In this document: piece after piece, positions 1 through 6,684 of the stretch
How the letters are laid out: every line of letters begins with the position of its first letter
Numbering within the stretch: position 1 is the stretch's first letter
Source: an uncultured Clostridia bacterium
GTDB taxonomy: Bacteria; Bacillota_I; Bacilli_A; RF39; UBA660
DNA length: 10,154 nt
NCBI GenBank assembly: GCA_946533175.1
Contig: CAMNBS010000037.1
Coordinates: forward strand, 1 to 10,154
Direction of reading: 5' to 3'
The notes under the pieces: generated by a model
What the model saw: the letters and a program-made list of their open reading frames with translations, nothing else
What the model was told of the DNA's origin: nothing
Databases searched by the model: none
Translations under genes and position numbers: made by a program

Positions 1-204
1 GGGAAATAATTTTTTAAATAATTGATTTAAAGTTATTAATATATATGTTAATTTATTAAATAAGTTATCATTAGGAAAATTAAAATATTGAATTTATTTC
101 CTGGGAAATAATTTTTTAAATAATTGATTTAAAGTTATTAATATATATGTTAATTTATTAAATAAGTGATTATTAGAAAAATTAAAATATTGAATTTATT
201 TCCT
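1..204. repeat. Tandem duplication of a 102-bp AT-rich unit
   Basis: Two head-to-tail copies (1-102 and 103-204) differ at only three positions: 66/168 (T/G), 69/171 (C/T) and 75/177 (G/A). A third copy starts at 205 but matches only through about 213, where unique sequence begins. The window opens exactly at a unit boundary (GGGAAATAA, the right half of the palindrome), so the array may extend to the left. All reading frames on both strands are closed by stops within the unit, so it is non-coding. Each unit junction is the near-palindrome TTATTTCCTGGGAAATAA. The region holds no other gene. The high identity suggests a recent duplication or ongoing copy-number change. Confidence 0.95.
94..111. 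repeat. 18-bp palindromic element, intergenic copy 1
   Basis: The sequence is TTATTTCCTGGGAAATAA: two 8-bp inverted arms (TTATTTCC / GGAAATAA) around a central TG. Its reverse complement is identical to the dnaX copy at 1959-1976. It sits exactly at the junction of the two 102-bp repeat units. The CC-TG-GG core is an isolated GC-rich island in AT-rich sequence. Confidence 0.9.
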
Positions 205-213
205 GGGAAATAA
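196..213. repeat. 18-bp palindromic element, intergenic copy 2
   Basis: This is the same TTATTTCCTGGGAAATAA as at 94-111, closing the second 102-bp unit. It lies 14 bp upstream of the -35 box of the SRP RNA promoter, with its centre about 58 bp before the predicted transcription start. That position would suit an activator site or operator, but the same motif inside dnaX argues that it is a dispersed repeat first of all. Confidence 0.9.
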
Positions 214-227
214 ATTTGTAAAAGATA

Positions 228-256
228 TTGCAATTTGTTTTAATTTATTGTATTAT
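228..256 (+). promoter_or_regulatory. Sigma-A-type promoter of the SRP RNA gene
   Basis: The -35 box TTGCAA (228-233) and -10 box TATTAT (251-256) are separated by exactly 17 bp. The predicted start near G263 coincides with the first base of the SRP RNA closing stem. The agreement of box quality, spacing and RNA 5' end makes this the best-supported promoter in the window. Confidence 0.8.
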
Positions 257-262
257 TTATCT

Positions 263-332
263 GTGCAATAAAAGCGTGGAACCAGGTCAGGATTGAAAAA
301 TAGCAGCCTTAACACTCAACTTTTATGTGCAC
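263..332 (+). ncRNA. ffs: Signal recognition particle RNA (small 4.5S-like/scRNA)
   Basis: This is the RNA core of the signal recognition particle, which binds Ffh and targets membrane and secreted proteins to the translocon. The conserved helix-8 elements are all visible: GGAACCAGGTCAGG on the 5' side, a GAAA tetraloop (295-298) closed by AUU/AAU (292-294 with 299-301), and AGCAGCC on the 3' side, forming the symmetric Ffh-binding loop. An outer stem pairs GTGCA-ATAAAAG (263-274) with CTTTTAT-GTGCAC (320-332) with one bulged G. At about 70-78 nt it is the short type without an Alu domain, unlike the roughly 270-nt scRNA of B. subtilis. In B. subtilis scr lies between tadA and dnaX; here it precedes tadA. 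Confidence 0.95.
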
Positions 333-341
333 ATTTTTTTT
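320..341 (+). terminator. Intrinsic terminator formed by the SRP RNA closing stem plus T8
   Basis: The 3' arm of the SRP RNA outer stem (320-332) is followed almost at once by eight T residues (334-341). The stem pairs with 263-274, so the RNA's own closing helix plays the part of a terminator hairpin. The T-run directly touches the GGAG ribosome-binding site of tadA at 342-345. Confidence 0.6.
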
Positions 342-352
342 GGAGTTAAATA

Positions 353-793
353 ATGAATGAAAAATATATGAATGTGGCTATTAATGAAGCAAGGATTGCT
401 TATGATAATAATGAAGTTCCAGTAGGAGCAGTTATTGTTCATGATGGTACAATTATTGCTAAGTCACATAATTTAAAAAATAAAACAAAAAATATTTTTC
501 ACCATGCAGAAATGATAGCAATAGAAGAAGCATCAAAAAAAATTGGTGATTGGCGTTTAATTGATTGCGAAATGTATGTAACACTTGAACCATGCCCTAT
601 GTGTGCTAGTGCGATTCAACAATCACGAATAAAAAAAGTATATATTGGCACAACTTCTAATGTTTTAAGTAATAAAGATATTGTTGAATTGATTTTTAAT
701 AGTGGTGATTCATATCATAAAGTTAATTTTGAGTATATTGATAATACTGCATGTTCAAAATTATTAACAGACTTTTTTTCTAAAAAAAGATAG
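353..793 (+). CDS. tadA: tRNA-specific adenosine-34 deaminase TadA
   Basis: TadA converts A34 to inosine in the anticodon of tRNA-Arg(ACG), allowing one tRNA to read CGU, CGC and CGA; it is usually essential. The 146-aa protein has the cytidine/deoxycytidylate deaminase zinc core: H51-A-E53 (zinc ligand and proton-shuttle Glu) and P80-C81-P-M-C84 (two Cys ligands), preceded by VPVGAVIV at 22-29, which is typical of TadA. The length fits (B. subtilis 161, E. coli 167). GGAG at 342-345 lies 7 nt before the ATG. It deviates from the norm: the usual DPTAHAE reads NIFHHAE, and the GAVGS-type segment after the second Cys motif is replaced by SNVLSNKD. A related deaminase is therefore possible, but the position next to ffs and dnaX strongly favours TadA. 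There is almost no room for its own promoter, so it is probably transcribed by read-through from ffs. Confidence 0.93.
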   Translation: MNEKYMNVAINEARIAYDNNEVPVGAVIVHDGTIIAKSHNLKNKTKNIFHHAEMIAIEEASKKIGDWRLIDCEMYVTLEPCPMCASAIQQSRIKKVYIGTTSNVLSNKDIVELIFNSGDSYHKVNFEYIDNTACSKLLTDFFSKKR

Positions 794-827
794 ATAAATT
801 GATGTAAAATTTGTTTGTTAGAATAGC

Positions 828-855
828 TATATTATTAGATATATAGTATAATATA
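828..855 (+). promoter_or_regulatory. Possible dnaX promoter and AT-only inverted repeat
   Basis: The 78-bp tadA-dnaX gap holds a perfect -10-like TATAAT (847-852), but no good -35 box stands 16-18 bp upstream. TATATTAT (828-835) is inverted as ATAATATA (848-855) around a 12-nt loop, next to the dnaX ribosome-binding site. In sequence this AT-rich both could be chance, but this is the only place for a promoter before the long dnaX-mfd run. Confidence 0.3.
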
Positions 856-871
856 AGAAGGAAGTGATAAT

Positions 872-2602
872 ATGGCATATCAGGCATTATATCGGAAATA
901 TCGCCCACATTCTTTTGATGATTTTATTGATCAAGATAATGTGAAAAAAATATTAGTTAATTCTATTAAAAATAATAAAATATCCCATGCCTATTTATTT
1001 TCTGGACCAAGGGGAATAGGAAAGACATCTATGGCAAAAATATTTGCTAAGGCGATTAATTGTTTAAATTTTGATTCCAAGAATGATGTTTGTGATATTT
1101 GTGATAATTGTAAAGAATGTGATGAACAGTCAGTAGATATTATTGAAATTGATGCAGCAAGTAATAATGGTGTTGATCAAATTCGAGATTTGAAAAATAA
1201 AATATATGTAGTTCCTAGTAAATTAAAGTATAAAGTGTATATTATCGATGAGGTACATATGTTGACTAATAGTGCTTTTAATGCTTTATTAAAAACTCTG
1301 GAAGAGCCACCTGCCCATGTCGTTTTTATTTTGGCAACAACAGAGTTTTATGAGGTACCTGAAACAATTGTTTCAAGGTGCCAATGTTTTAATTTTACAA
1401 GGATTACTCTTGAAAGTTTGCAAAAAAGATTGAAATATATATCTGAAAAAGAGAAAATTAACATTACTGATGACGCAATAACTGAAATAGCACATTATTC
1501 TAATGGTGGATTGCGTGATGCAATTGGTATGCTTGATAAATTAAATTCATTTACAGATGAAAAAATAACAATCGATGTGTTTAAAAGTATTAATGGAATG
1601 ATATCTCAGAGTGATATTGAACTATTTTATACCGAATTATTACAGAAAAATCTGGCAAAGGTTATTGAAATAATTAATAAAGTGGAAAATCAAGGGTATG
1701 ATTTTAAAAACTTTATTGAACGTATTATGATGTTGGTAAGAGATAAAATTGTTAATTATTATATTAATAGTAGCGATATTGTAGGAGATATTACAGATAA
1801 TATTGAATTAATTACTGTTTTGAATGATATATTAAATAAATTAAAAGATGCGGTTAATCCGCTAGTAATTGTTCAAATATATATTCTTAAATATATTGAA
1901 AATGTATCGTTTATTTCCCGGGAAATAAAAAATGAAGAAGCAAAAAAGGAATCAAAAATTATTTCCCAGGAAATAAAAAACACCATAGTTAGTGAAAAAA
2001 ATATTTCCCAGGAAATAAAAAATAATTCCCAAAATACTAACGAATTGACTTATGAAGTAGATGATAGTAAAAAAATTGATTCTTCAAATGAAAAGGATAA
2101 AGTTGAAAAAACATGTAAAAATGACCAAATAAGTGGCAAAATTCATGTAAATTTGCAAAATAAGTCTATTAGAATAAATAATTCTATGGCAACAGCAAAC
2201 ATTTCTTATAAAAAAGAATTATCAGAAATTTGGAAAAAATTAAATAAATATTTTATGGATAGTAAATATAGTAAGGTTGCACAGTTATTGTCTGATACAG
2301 TTCCAATGGTGGTTGGTGTAGATTATGCTATATTAACAACAATCTCTGACGGAATAATTGATAATATTTATAATAATTTGGTTACTGTTGAAGATTTTAT
2401 TAATATGATTTATCATCAATTAAAAATAGTAGTAATTACTGATAGTGAATTTGAAAATGTCAAGAAAAAGTATATTGAAGATCGAAAAAAAAATATTATA
2501 TACCAAGTACAAGAAGAATGTGGTAAACTAATAGAAGAAGGCGACAATTTAATTAATAAAGCTATTAATGTATTTGGAAGCGATATTGTCGAAATAGAAT
2601 AG
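872..2602 (+). CDS. dnaX: DNA polymerase III gamma/tau subunit DnaX
   Basis: DnaX is the ATPase motor of the clamp loader that opens and loads the beta clamp; its tau C-terminus links the loader to the replicase and helicase. The AAA+ part is complete: RKYRP at 8-12, Walker A GPRGIGKT (45-52), a zinc module with C64, C74, C77 and C80, Walker B with DEVH at 126-129, sensor 1 near ATTE (155-158), the SRC arginine finger (R169) and sensor 2 GGLRD (R215). Domain III runs to about residue 343. A low-complexity Lys/Glu/Asn linker follows (about 345-435) with three copies of IS(R/Q)EIKN, encoded by palindromic repeats. The tau C-terminal domain starts near 445. The length of 576 aa matches B. subtilis (563). 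AAGGA at 858-862 lies 9 nt before the ATG. An A AAA AAG heptamer at codons 357-359 may allow a gamma-like short form. Confidence 0.97.
   Translation: MAYQALYRKYRPHSFDDFIDQDNVKKILVNSIKNNKISHAYLFSGPRGIGKTSMAKIFAKAINCLNFDSKNDVCDICDNCKECDEQSVDIIEIDAASNNGVDQIRDLKNKIYVVPSKLKYKVYIIDEVHMLTNSAFNALLKTLEEPPAHVVFILATTEFYEVPETIVSRCQCFNFTRITLESLQKRLKYISEKEKINITDDAITEIAHYSNGGLRDAIGMLDKLNSFTDEKITIDVFKSINGMISQSDIELFYTELLQKNLAKVIEIINKVENQGYDFKNFIERIMMLVRDKIVNYYINSSDIVGDITDNIELITVLNDILNKLKDAVNPLVIVQIYILKYIENVSFISREIKNEEAKKESKIISQEIKNTIVSEKNISQEIKNNSQNTNELTYEVDDSKKIDSSNEKDKVEKTCKNDQISGKIHVNLQNKSIRINNSMATANISYKKELSEIWKKLNKYFMDSKYSKVAQLLSDTVPMVVGVDYAILTTISDGIIDNIYNNLVTVEDFINMIYHQLKIVVITDSEFENVKKKYIEDRKKNIIYQVQEECGKLIEEGDNLINKAINVFGSDIVEIE
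1911..2030 (+). repeat. Three in-frame palindromic elements plus a degenerate half-copy inside dnaX
   Basis: The copies are at 1911-1928 (TTATTTCCCGGGAAATAA, perfect), 1959-1976 (TTATTTCCCAGGAAATAA) and 2001-2018 (ATATTTCCCAGGAAATAA), with a half-copy AATTCCC at 2024-2030. Start-to-start spacings are 48 and 42 bp, so all share one codon phase: ATT TCC CRG GAA ATA AAA AAY, giving IS(R/Q)EIKN at DnaX residues 348-354, 364-370 and 378-384, then NSQN at 385-388. The A-tract after the palindrome is also conserved. The reverse complement of 93-116 in the intergenic repeat is identical over 24 nt to 1954-1977. In one of its three frames the 18-mer ends in TAA; the frame used in dnaX avoids this stop. 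Confidence 0.92.
1942..1948 (+). other. Candidate -1 ribosomal frameshift site (A AAA AAG) in dnaX
   Basis: In the dnaX frame the sequence reads GCA AAA AAG, so A-AAA-AAG fits the X-XXY-YYZ slippery pattern and equals the heptamer used in E. coli dnaX. After a -1 slip the ribosome would read 14 more codons and stop at TAG 1990-1992, giving a 373-aa protein that ends just after domain III, as E. coli gamma does. The palindrome at 1959-1976, 10 nt downstream, can form a 7-bp hairpin (TTATTTC / GAAATAA, 4-nt loop). No strong upstream Shine-Dalgarno stimulator is seen, only GAAGAAG. A-runs are common in this genome, so chance is a real alternative. Confidence 0.35.
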
Positions 2603-2605
2603 GAG
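2601..2605 (+). promoter_or_regulatory. Ribosome-binding site that decides the ybaB start
   Basis: AGGAG begins within the dnaX stop codon. It is only 2 nt from the first ATG (2608) but 8 nt from the second in-frame ATG (2614), which favours initiation at 2614. The third in-frame ATG (2620) would be 14 nt away. Confidence 0.6.
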
Positions 2606-2613
2606 AGATGAAT

Positions 2614-2913
2614 ATGAATATGCAGGCAATGCTTAAACAAGCACAAAATTTACAAAGAGATATGCTTAAAGCACAAGAACAAATTAATAATATGTCTTTT
2701 ACAGGAAGTAATGGACTTGTTAAAATAACAATGAAGGGAAATAGAGTTGTTGAAAAAGTTGAAATTCAAAAAGATGATTCATTTTCTAGTGATGATTTAG
2801 AAATGCTTGAAGATATGATTTTGGTAGCAACTAATGATGCTTTGAAATCAATTGAAAAAGTTACTGAAGAAAAAATGGGAAAATATACTAAGGGAATTCC
2901 TGGATTATTTTAG
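2614..2913 (+). CDS. ybaB: YbaB/EbfC-family nucleoid-associated protein
   Basis: This is a small DNA-binding protein (YaaK in B. subtilis), a homodimer thought to bind DNA and shape the nucleoid; it is nearly always encoded between dnaX and recR. The protein has an N-terminal amphipathic helix rich in Met, Lys and Gln (MQAMLKQAQNLQRDMLKAQE), a beta-sheet core, and the typical family ending, with LVATNDALK, then EKMGKYTKG and the terminal GLF. It is 99 aa from this start, or 101 aa from the alternative ATG at 2608; ribosome-binding-site spacing favours 2614. The gene lies 11 bp after dnaX and 7 bp before recR, so translation is probably coupled. Confidence 0.95.
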   Translation: MNMQAMLKQAQNLQRDMLKAQEQINNMSFTGSNGLVKITMKGNRVVEKVEIQKDDSFSSDDLEMLEDMILVATNDALKSIEKVTEEKMGKYTKGIPGLF

Positions 2914-2917
2914 GTGA
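2912..2917 (+). promoter_or_regulatory. Ribosome-binding site for the GTG-started recR
   Basis: AGGTGA, complementary to the 16S rRNA 3' end (AGGAGGTGATC register), overlaps the ybaB stop codon. It is only 3 nt from GTG 2921, but the extended anti-SD register makes the effective spacing normal. It supports the GTG as the true start. Confidence 0.6.
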
Positions 2918-2920
2918 ATC

Positions 2921-3517
2921 GTGTATCCTAGAAGTATTCAAAATTTAATTGAATCATTTAAGACATTTGCTGGTATTGGCGAAAAAACTGCCGAGAGACT
3001 GGCTTTTTCTGTTTTATCTATGGAAAAAGAACAAGTGAAAAATTTGAGTGATAACTTAATAATGGCTAAGCAAAATATCAAAAGATGTAAAAAGTGTAAC
3101 AATTTAACAGAAAATGAAATATGTGATATATGTAATGATAAAGCAAGAAAACATGATACTTTATGTGTAGTAGAAGAACCTAAAACAGTTTTTTCTATTG
3201 AAAAACTAGGAACATATCATGGCGATTACCATGTTTTGAATGGACTTATTGCTTCTTTTAATAACATAAATCCCGAAGAATTACGGATTGATACTTTAAT
3301 TAATCGTATTCAAAATAGTCAATATAAAGAAGTAATTGTAGCAGTTAAACAATGTATTGAAGGAGAAATAACTGCTTTATATATAAAAAATATTTTGAGT
3401 GATATGAATATTAAAGTAACTCGTATTGCATCTGGTATACCTATGGGGGCTGATATTGAGTATATTGACTCAATTACTCTTGAAAAGGCATTCGATAATA
3501 GAACAACTATTTCATAA
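2921..3517 (+). CDS. recR: Recombination mediator protein RecR
   Basis: RecR works with RecO (and RecF) to load RecA on SSB-coated single-stranded DNA at gaps during recombinational repair. The 198-aa length equals the family norm. Domains in order: helix-hairpin-helix at about 9-29 (FAGIGEKTAERLAF), a zinc finger C56-x2-C59-x8-C68-x2-C71, and a Toprim domain from about 80 (LCVVEEP, then LGTYHGDYHVLNG, then IEGEITALYI). The C-terminal part is conserved (VTRIASGIPMGADIEYID, then TLEKAFDNR). Two usually conserved stretches are altered: HVLGG-ISP reads HVLNG-LIASF, and the ATNPTVEGE-like loop reads AVKQCIEGE. The GTG start is chosen because the resulting MYP aligns with the family N-terminus. 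Confidence 0.97.
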   Translation: MYPRSIQNLIESFKTFAGIGEKTAERLAFSVLSMEKEQVKNLSDNLIMAKQNIKRCKKCNNLTENEICDICNDKARKHDTLCVVEEPKTVFSIEKLGTYHGDYHVLNGLIASFNNINPEELRIDTLINRIQNSQYKEVIVAVKQCIEGEITALYIKNILSDMNIKVTRIASGIPMGADIEYIDSITLEKAFDNRTTIS

Positions 3518-3555
3518 ATACATATTTTAAACATAATTTTTAATGGTGATATTTA

Positions 3556-3735
3556 ATGCTAATAAGGTACATAAAGAGATTTATAATGGCCAGCTTTTTA
3601 ATATATGCTTTTAATATGATTGCAGTGAATTTTAATATTGTTTTGCCAATTAATATTTGGACAATAGCCTTTACTTCGCTATTTGATTTTTCTGGAATAG
3701 CAGTTCTACTAATTATAAAGACAATGGGAGGATGA
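3556..3735 (+). CDS. bofA: BofA-like small membrane protein (pro-sigma-K processing inhibitor family)
   Basis: In B. subtilis BofA holds the intramembrane protease SpoIVFB inactive until the pro-sigma-K checkpoint is passed. This 59-aa protein has two hydrophobic stretches (about 9-30 and 35-55) and the family signature: a VLPINIWT segment (compare HVPINLVT in BofA), then a Gly-poor loop and SGIAVLLIIK (compare PGIAALVVIK). It corresponds to the C-terminal two-thirds of the 87-aa B. subtilis protein; the first membrane segment is absent. GGTGAT at 3545-3550 precedes the ATG by about 5 nt and an in-frame TGA at 3547 rules out a longer start. It follows recR as in B. subtilis and ends 1 nt before holB. 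Whether it acts in sporulation here is unknown. Confidence 0.75.
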   Translation: MLIRYIKRFIMASFLIYAFNMIAVNFNIVLPINIWTIAFTSLFDFSGIAVLLIIKTMGG

Positions 3736-3736
3736 T

Positions 3737-4597
3737 ATGGCAATAATAAATAATTTAACTGATTTTAACAATATAACTAGTAATATTACTAGTTTTTCGC
3801 ATGCTTATTTATTTAGTGTTAGTTCTCTTTCAACTGCTTATCCTTATGTAAAAGAATTTGCAAAAAAAATTATTTGTAATAAGAAATATCAGGCTGAATG
3901 TCAGGAAGAATGTGATGTGTGTTATCAAATTGATAATGAAGAATATGATGATTATTATGTTGTTAATCCTGATACAATAGGCATAAATACAGAAGAAATC
4001 ACTAAATTATTAGCATATATGAAAACAAAATCTATTCATGATAATGGTAAAAGAGTATATGTTATATATGGGTTTGAGCGTTTGAGTAGAGATGTTAGTA
4101 ATAAAATTTTAAAATTTCTTGAAGAACCTGAAGAAAATGTTTATGCATTATTAATAACGGAAAATATTGATAAAATTCTACCAACTATTATTTCTCGATG
4201 TCAAATTATCTCTTTAAGTTTTCCAGAAAAAGATGATGAAGACATAATATTAACTATGAAAAAGTTTTTAAAAAATATTTATGAAAAACATAATTCTGCT
4301 ATTGCATATATTAATGACTATTGGGGTGATTTATTAGTCAATCGTCTTTTAGTTTATGAATCATTTACTGTAATAGAAAAAATAATTACAAATTGTATTA
4401 ATAAATATTATAATTTGAATTTTAATGATAATTATGTATGCGATTTTTTAGATAATTTAACCATATCACAATTAATTAATATTTTAGAAATTACTAATCA
4501 TTTAAAATCATTAATTAAGCAAAATATTAATTTGAATTTGTTAATTGATAGATATATAATAGGAGTAACGAGGGAGTTGATAGTATGTCAAAAATAG
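3737..4597 (+). CDS. holB: DNA polymerase III delta-prime subunit
   Basis: Delta-prime is the stator of the clamp loader. It is a AAA+ fold without ATPase activity that supplies the SRC arginine finger to the neighbouring DnaX subunit. Visible features: SHAYLF at 21-26, a degenerate P-loop (SVSSLSTAY, no GxxGxGKT), a C4 zinc module (C47, C55, C59, C62), a Walker-B-like strand VYVIYGFERL (107-116) lacking the Asp-Glu pair, the LEEP motif (128-131) and SRC (153-155). The remaining C-terminal part is diverged and AT-biased. At 286 aa it is shorter than the 329 aa of B. subtilis. GGAGG at 3727-3731, inside the bofA-like gene, serves as ribosome-binding site. The gene overlaps ricT by 13 bp. The usual upstream neighbour tmk is missing. 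Confidence 0.93.
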   Translation: MAIINNLTDFNNITSNITSFSHAYLFSVSSLSTAYPYVKEFAKKIICNKKYQAECQEECDVCYQIDNEEYDDYYVVNPDTIGINTEEITKLLAYMKTKSIHDNGKRVYVIYGFERLSRDVSNKILKFLEEPEENVYALLITENIDKILPTIISRCQIISLSFPEKDDEDIILTMKKFLKNIYEKHNSAIAYINDYWGDLLVNRLLVYESFTVIEKIITNCINKYYNLNFNDNYVCDFLDNLTISQLINILEITNHLKSLIKQNINLNLLIDRYIIGVTRELIVCQK

Positions 4598-5382
4598 TTG
4601 GTATATCATTTAATAAAAAAGGACGTGTATATAATTTTGATCCATGTGAATTAGCTCTTGAAATAGGTGATAATGTTGTAGTCGAAACAGAAAAAGGTTT
4701 ACAATATGGAAAAGTTATGACAAGTATTAAAGAATGTGATATTAATGAATTATCAGTTCCTTTAAAAAGTGTTATACGACTTTCATCATCATCTGATGAT
4801 AAAAAATATGCCAAAAATGTAGCTGATGCTAACGTTGCTTTAAATAAAGCTAAAGAGATTGTTGATGAATTAAAACTTGATATGCATTTATTAGACGCCA
4901 GTTATACTTTTGATCGAAAACAATTACTATTTAATTTTATTGCTGATGAACGCATAGACTTTCGCGAATTAGCAAAGCGCCTTGCAGCAATTTATAAAAC
5001 AAGAATTGAATTAAGGCAGATAGGAATTCGTGATAAAGCCAAAGAAATTGGCGGTTTGGGTCCTTGTGGAAGAATGTTGTGCTGTAATACTTTTTTAACA
5101 GATTTGAATACTGTTACTATTAATATGGCAAAGAATCAAATGTTAGCACTTAATCCAACTAAAATTAATGGATCATGTGGAAGATTGTTATGCTGTCTAG
5201 GTTATGAAGACTTTGTATACACAAGTTTGCGACAAAATATGCCAGATATAGGTGATATATATAATGATGAAAATGTCTCTGGAAAAGTAGTAAATATAGA
5301 TGTTTTGGGAAGAAAAATCTTTGTTGAAAATGATGATAAGATTGTAGTAGAGGTTTCTTTAGAAGATGGAAAAAATAAATGA
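4585..5382 (+). CDS. ricT: PSP1-domain protein RicT (YaaT)
   Basis: RicT (YaaT) forms the RicA-RicF-RicT complex in B. subtilis, which carries [4Fe-4S] clusters and directs RNase Y mRNA maturation; it also affects sporulation, competence and biofilm regulators. The 265-aa protein has the PSP1 core with two diagnostic cysteine motifs: GGLGPCGRMLCC (C161, C166, C167) and GSCGRLLCCLGYE (C198, C203, C204). Further Cys residues are C21 and C51. The length fits the family (275 in B. subtilis). AGGGAG at 4571-4576 lies 8 nt before the ATG, inside holB. Its start overlaps holB and its end overlaps the methyltransferase gene by 17 bp, so the three are translationally linked. In B. subtilis yabA lies between yaaT and yabB; it is absent here. 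Confidence 0.95.
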   Translation: MSKIVGISFNKKGRVYNFDPCELALEIGDNVVVETEKGLQYGKVMTSIKECDINELSVPLKSVIRLSSSSDDKKYAKNVADANVALNKAKEIVDELKLDMHLLDASYTFDRKQLLFNFIADERIDFRELAKRLAAIYKTRIELRQIGIRDKAKEIGGLGPCGRMLCCNTFLTDLNTVTINMAKNQMLALNPTKINGSCGRLLCCLGYEDFVYTSLRQNMPDIGDIYNDENVSGKVVNIDVLGRKIFVENDDKIVVEVSLEDGKNK

Positions 5383-6088
5383 TTTAGCTGGATACTATCC
5401 GCTTAAAATATATCAAAATGATGATTGGTTTAAATTTTCTTTAGAATCTGTTTTATTACCTAATTTTGTAACTATTAATTTAAGATGTAAAAATATTTTG
5501 GACTTATGTACAGGAAATATTCCAATTCCGCTTATTTTATCAACGAAAACAAAAGCCAAAATTGTAGGTGTTGAATATCAAAAAGATGTTTATAATTTAG
5601 CGGTTAAAACAGTTAAAATAAATCATTTGGAGAATCAGATATCATTAATTAATGATGATTTAAAAAAATTAAAAAATTATTATTCTGGTGATAATTTTGA
5701 TGTGATTACTGTTAATCCACCATATTTTTTTAATACCGAAAAATCTAAAAAAAATTTTGATGAGCATAAAATTATAGCTAGACATGAGATAATGACTAAT
5801 TTAGAAGATATTATTAAAATTAGTTGCTTTTTATTAAAAAATGGTGGCTATTTCGCTATGGTTCATCGAACAGAACGTTTTTTTGAGGTTATTAAAACAT
5901 TAGAAAATAATCATTTAACTCCTAAAAGAATTCAATTTATTTACCCAAAAGAAAATATGGCTTCTAATTTATTTATGATTGAAGCTGTAAAAGATGGTCA
6001 TGTAGGAGTTAAATTTGAAAGTCCATTATATATTCATAACGTTGATGGAACTTATAGAGATGAAATAAAGAAAATATATAAATTGTAG
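5366..6088 (+). CDS. yabB: tRNA1(Val) (adenine-37-N6)-methyltransferase family protein (TrmN6/YabB)
   Basis: This is a class I SAM-dependent methyltransferase. E. coli TrmN6 (YfiC) makes m6A37 in tRNA1(Val); the Firmicute orthologue YabB sits next to yaaT/ricT, as here. In the 240-aa protein, motif I is ILDLCTGNIPIPL (44-56), the acidic SAM-binding residue is at VGVEYQ (68-72), and the catalytic NPPY is at 117-120, typical of N6-adenine enzymes. FKFSLESVLL at 23-31 corresponds to the family's F-x-x-D-x-x-LL segment, with S-L-E replacing the usual Asp. Motif I departs from the DLGTGNG consensus at C48 and I52. The weak ribosome-binding site (GAGG at 5350-5353, 12 nt away) suggests coupling to ricT. 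Substrate specificity is inferred, not shown. Confidence 0.88.
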   Translation: MEKINDLAGYYPLKIYQNDDWFKFSLESVLLPNFVTINLRCKNILDLCTGNIPIPLILSTKTKAKIVGVEYQKDVYNLAVKTVKINHLENQISLINDDLKKLKNYYSGDNFDVITVNPPYFFNTEKSKKNFDEHKIIARHEIMTNLEDIIKISCFLLKNGGYFAMVHRTERFFEVIKTLENNHLTPKRIQFIYPKENMASNLFMIEAVKDGHVGVKFESPLYIHNVDGTYRDEIKKIYKL

Positions 6089-6099
6089 GAGGAGTGTAA

Positions 6100-6684
6100 A
6101 TGAAATTGATTATTGGATTAGGCAACCCATCAAAAGAGTATAACAATACTCGACATAATATAGGTTTTATGATAATTGATAACTATGCCAATAAGTCTAA
6201 ACTTGAATTTCACGAAAAATTTAACGGATTATATGCAAAAACAATAATTAATAGTGAACAAGTAATCTTTTTAAAACCCCTTTCTTTTATGAACTTATCG
6301 GGCACTGTTGTAAAAAAATATGTTGATTATTATAAAATAAATGAAGATGATATATTGGTTGTTCAAGATGATTTGGATTTACCAATTGGCAGAATAAAAT
6401 TAAAACCATTTGGTTCTTCTGGTGGACATAATGGTATTAAAAATATTATTGATGAATTAAAAACAAGTAAATTTAAAAGATTTAAGATTGGTATTTCAAA
6501 TAATAAGCAAATTGATACTAAAGATTATGTTTTAGGAAATTTTAATTCTAATGAAAAAGAAATAATTCATAAAATTGAAGAGTTTTCTAATAATATTATT
6601 GATGATTTTGTTACTTTTCCTTTTGAAAAAGTAATGAGCAAATATAATGGTGTTGATTATGAAATTAACGAAAGAATTATTTAA
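6100..6684 (+). CDS. pth: Peptidyl-tRNA hydrolase
   Basis: Pth cleaves the ester bond of peptidyl-tRNA that drops off ribosomes, recycling tRNA; it is essential in most bacteria. The 194-aa protein fits the family length. Active-site residues are present: N9 in GLGNP, the catalytic H19 in NTRHNIG, N65 in SFMNLSG, D90 in QDDLDLP and N111 in GGHNG. In E. coli the catalytic Asp is often preceded by a His (HDELD); here it is Gln. The start has the strongest ribosome-binding site of the window, AGGAGGAG at 6087-6094. The gene lies 11 bp after the methyltransferase gene and its 3' end overlaps mfd. In B. subtilis pth (spoVC) is likewise just ahead of mfd. Confidence 0.98.
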   Translation: MKLIIGLGNPSKEYNNTRHNIGFMIIDNYANKSKLEFHEKFNGLYAKTIINSEQVIFLKPLSFMNLSGTVVKKYVDYYKINEDDILVVQDDLDLPIGRIKLKPFGSSGGHNGIKNIIDELKTSKFKRFKIGISNNKQIDTKDYVLGNFNSNEKEIIHKIEEFSNNIIDDFVTFPFEKVMSKYNGVDYEINERII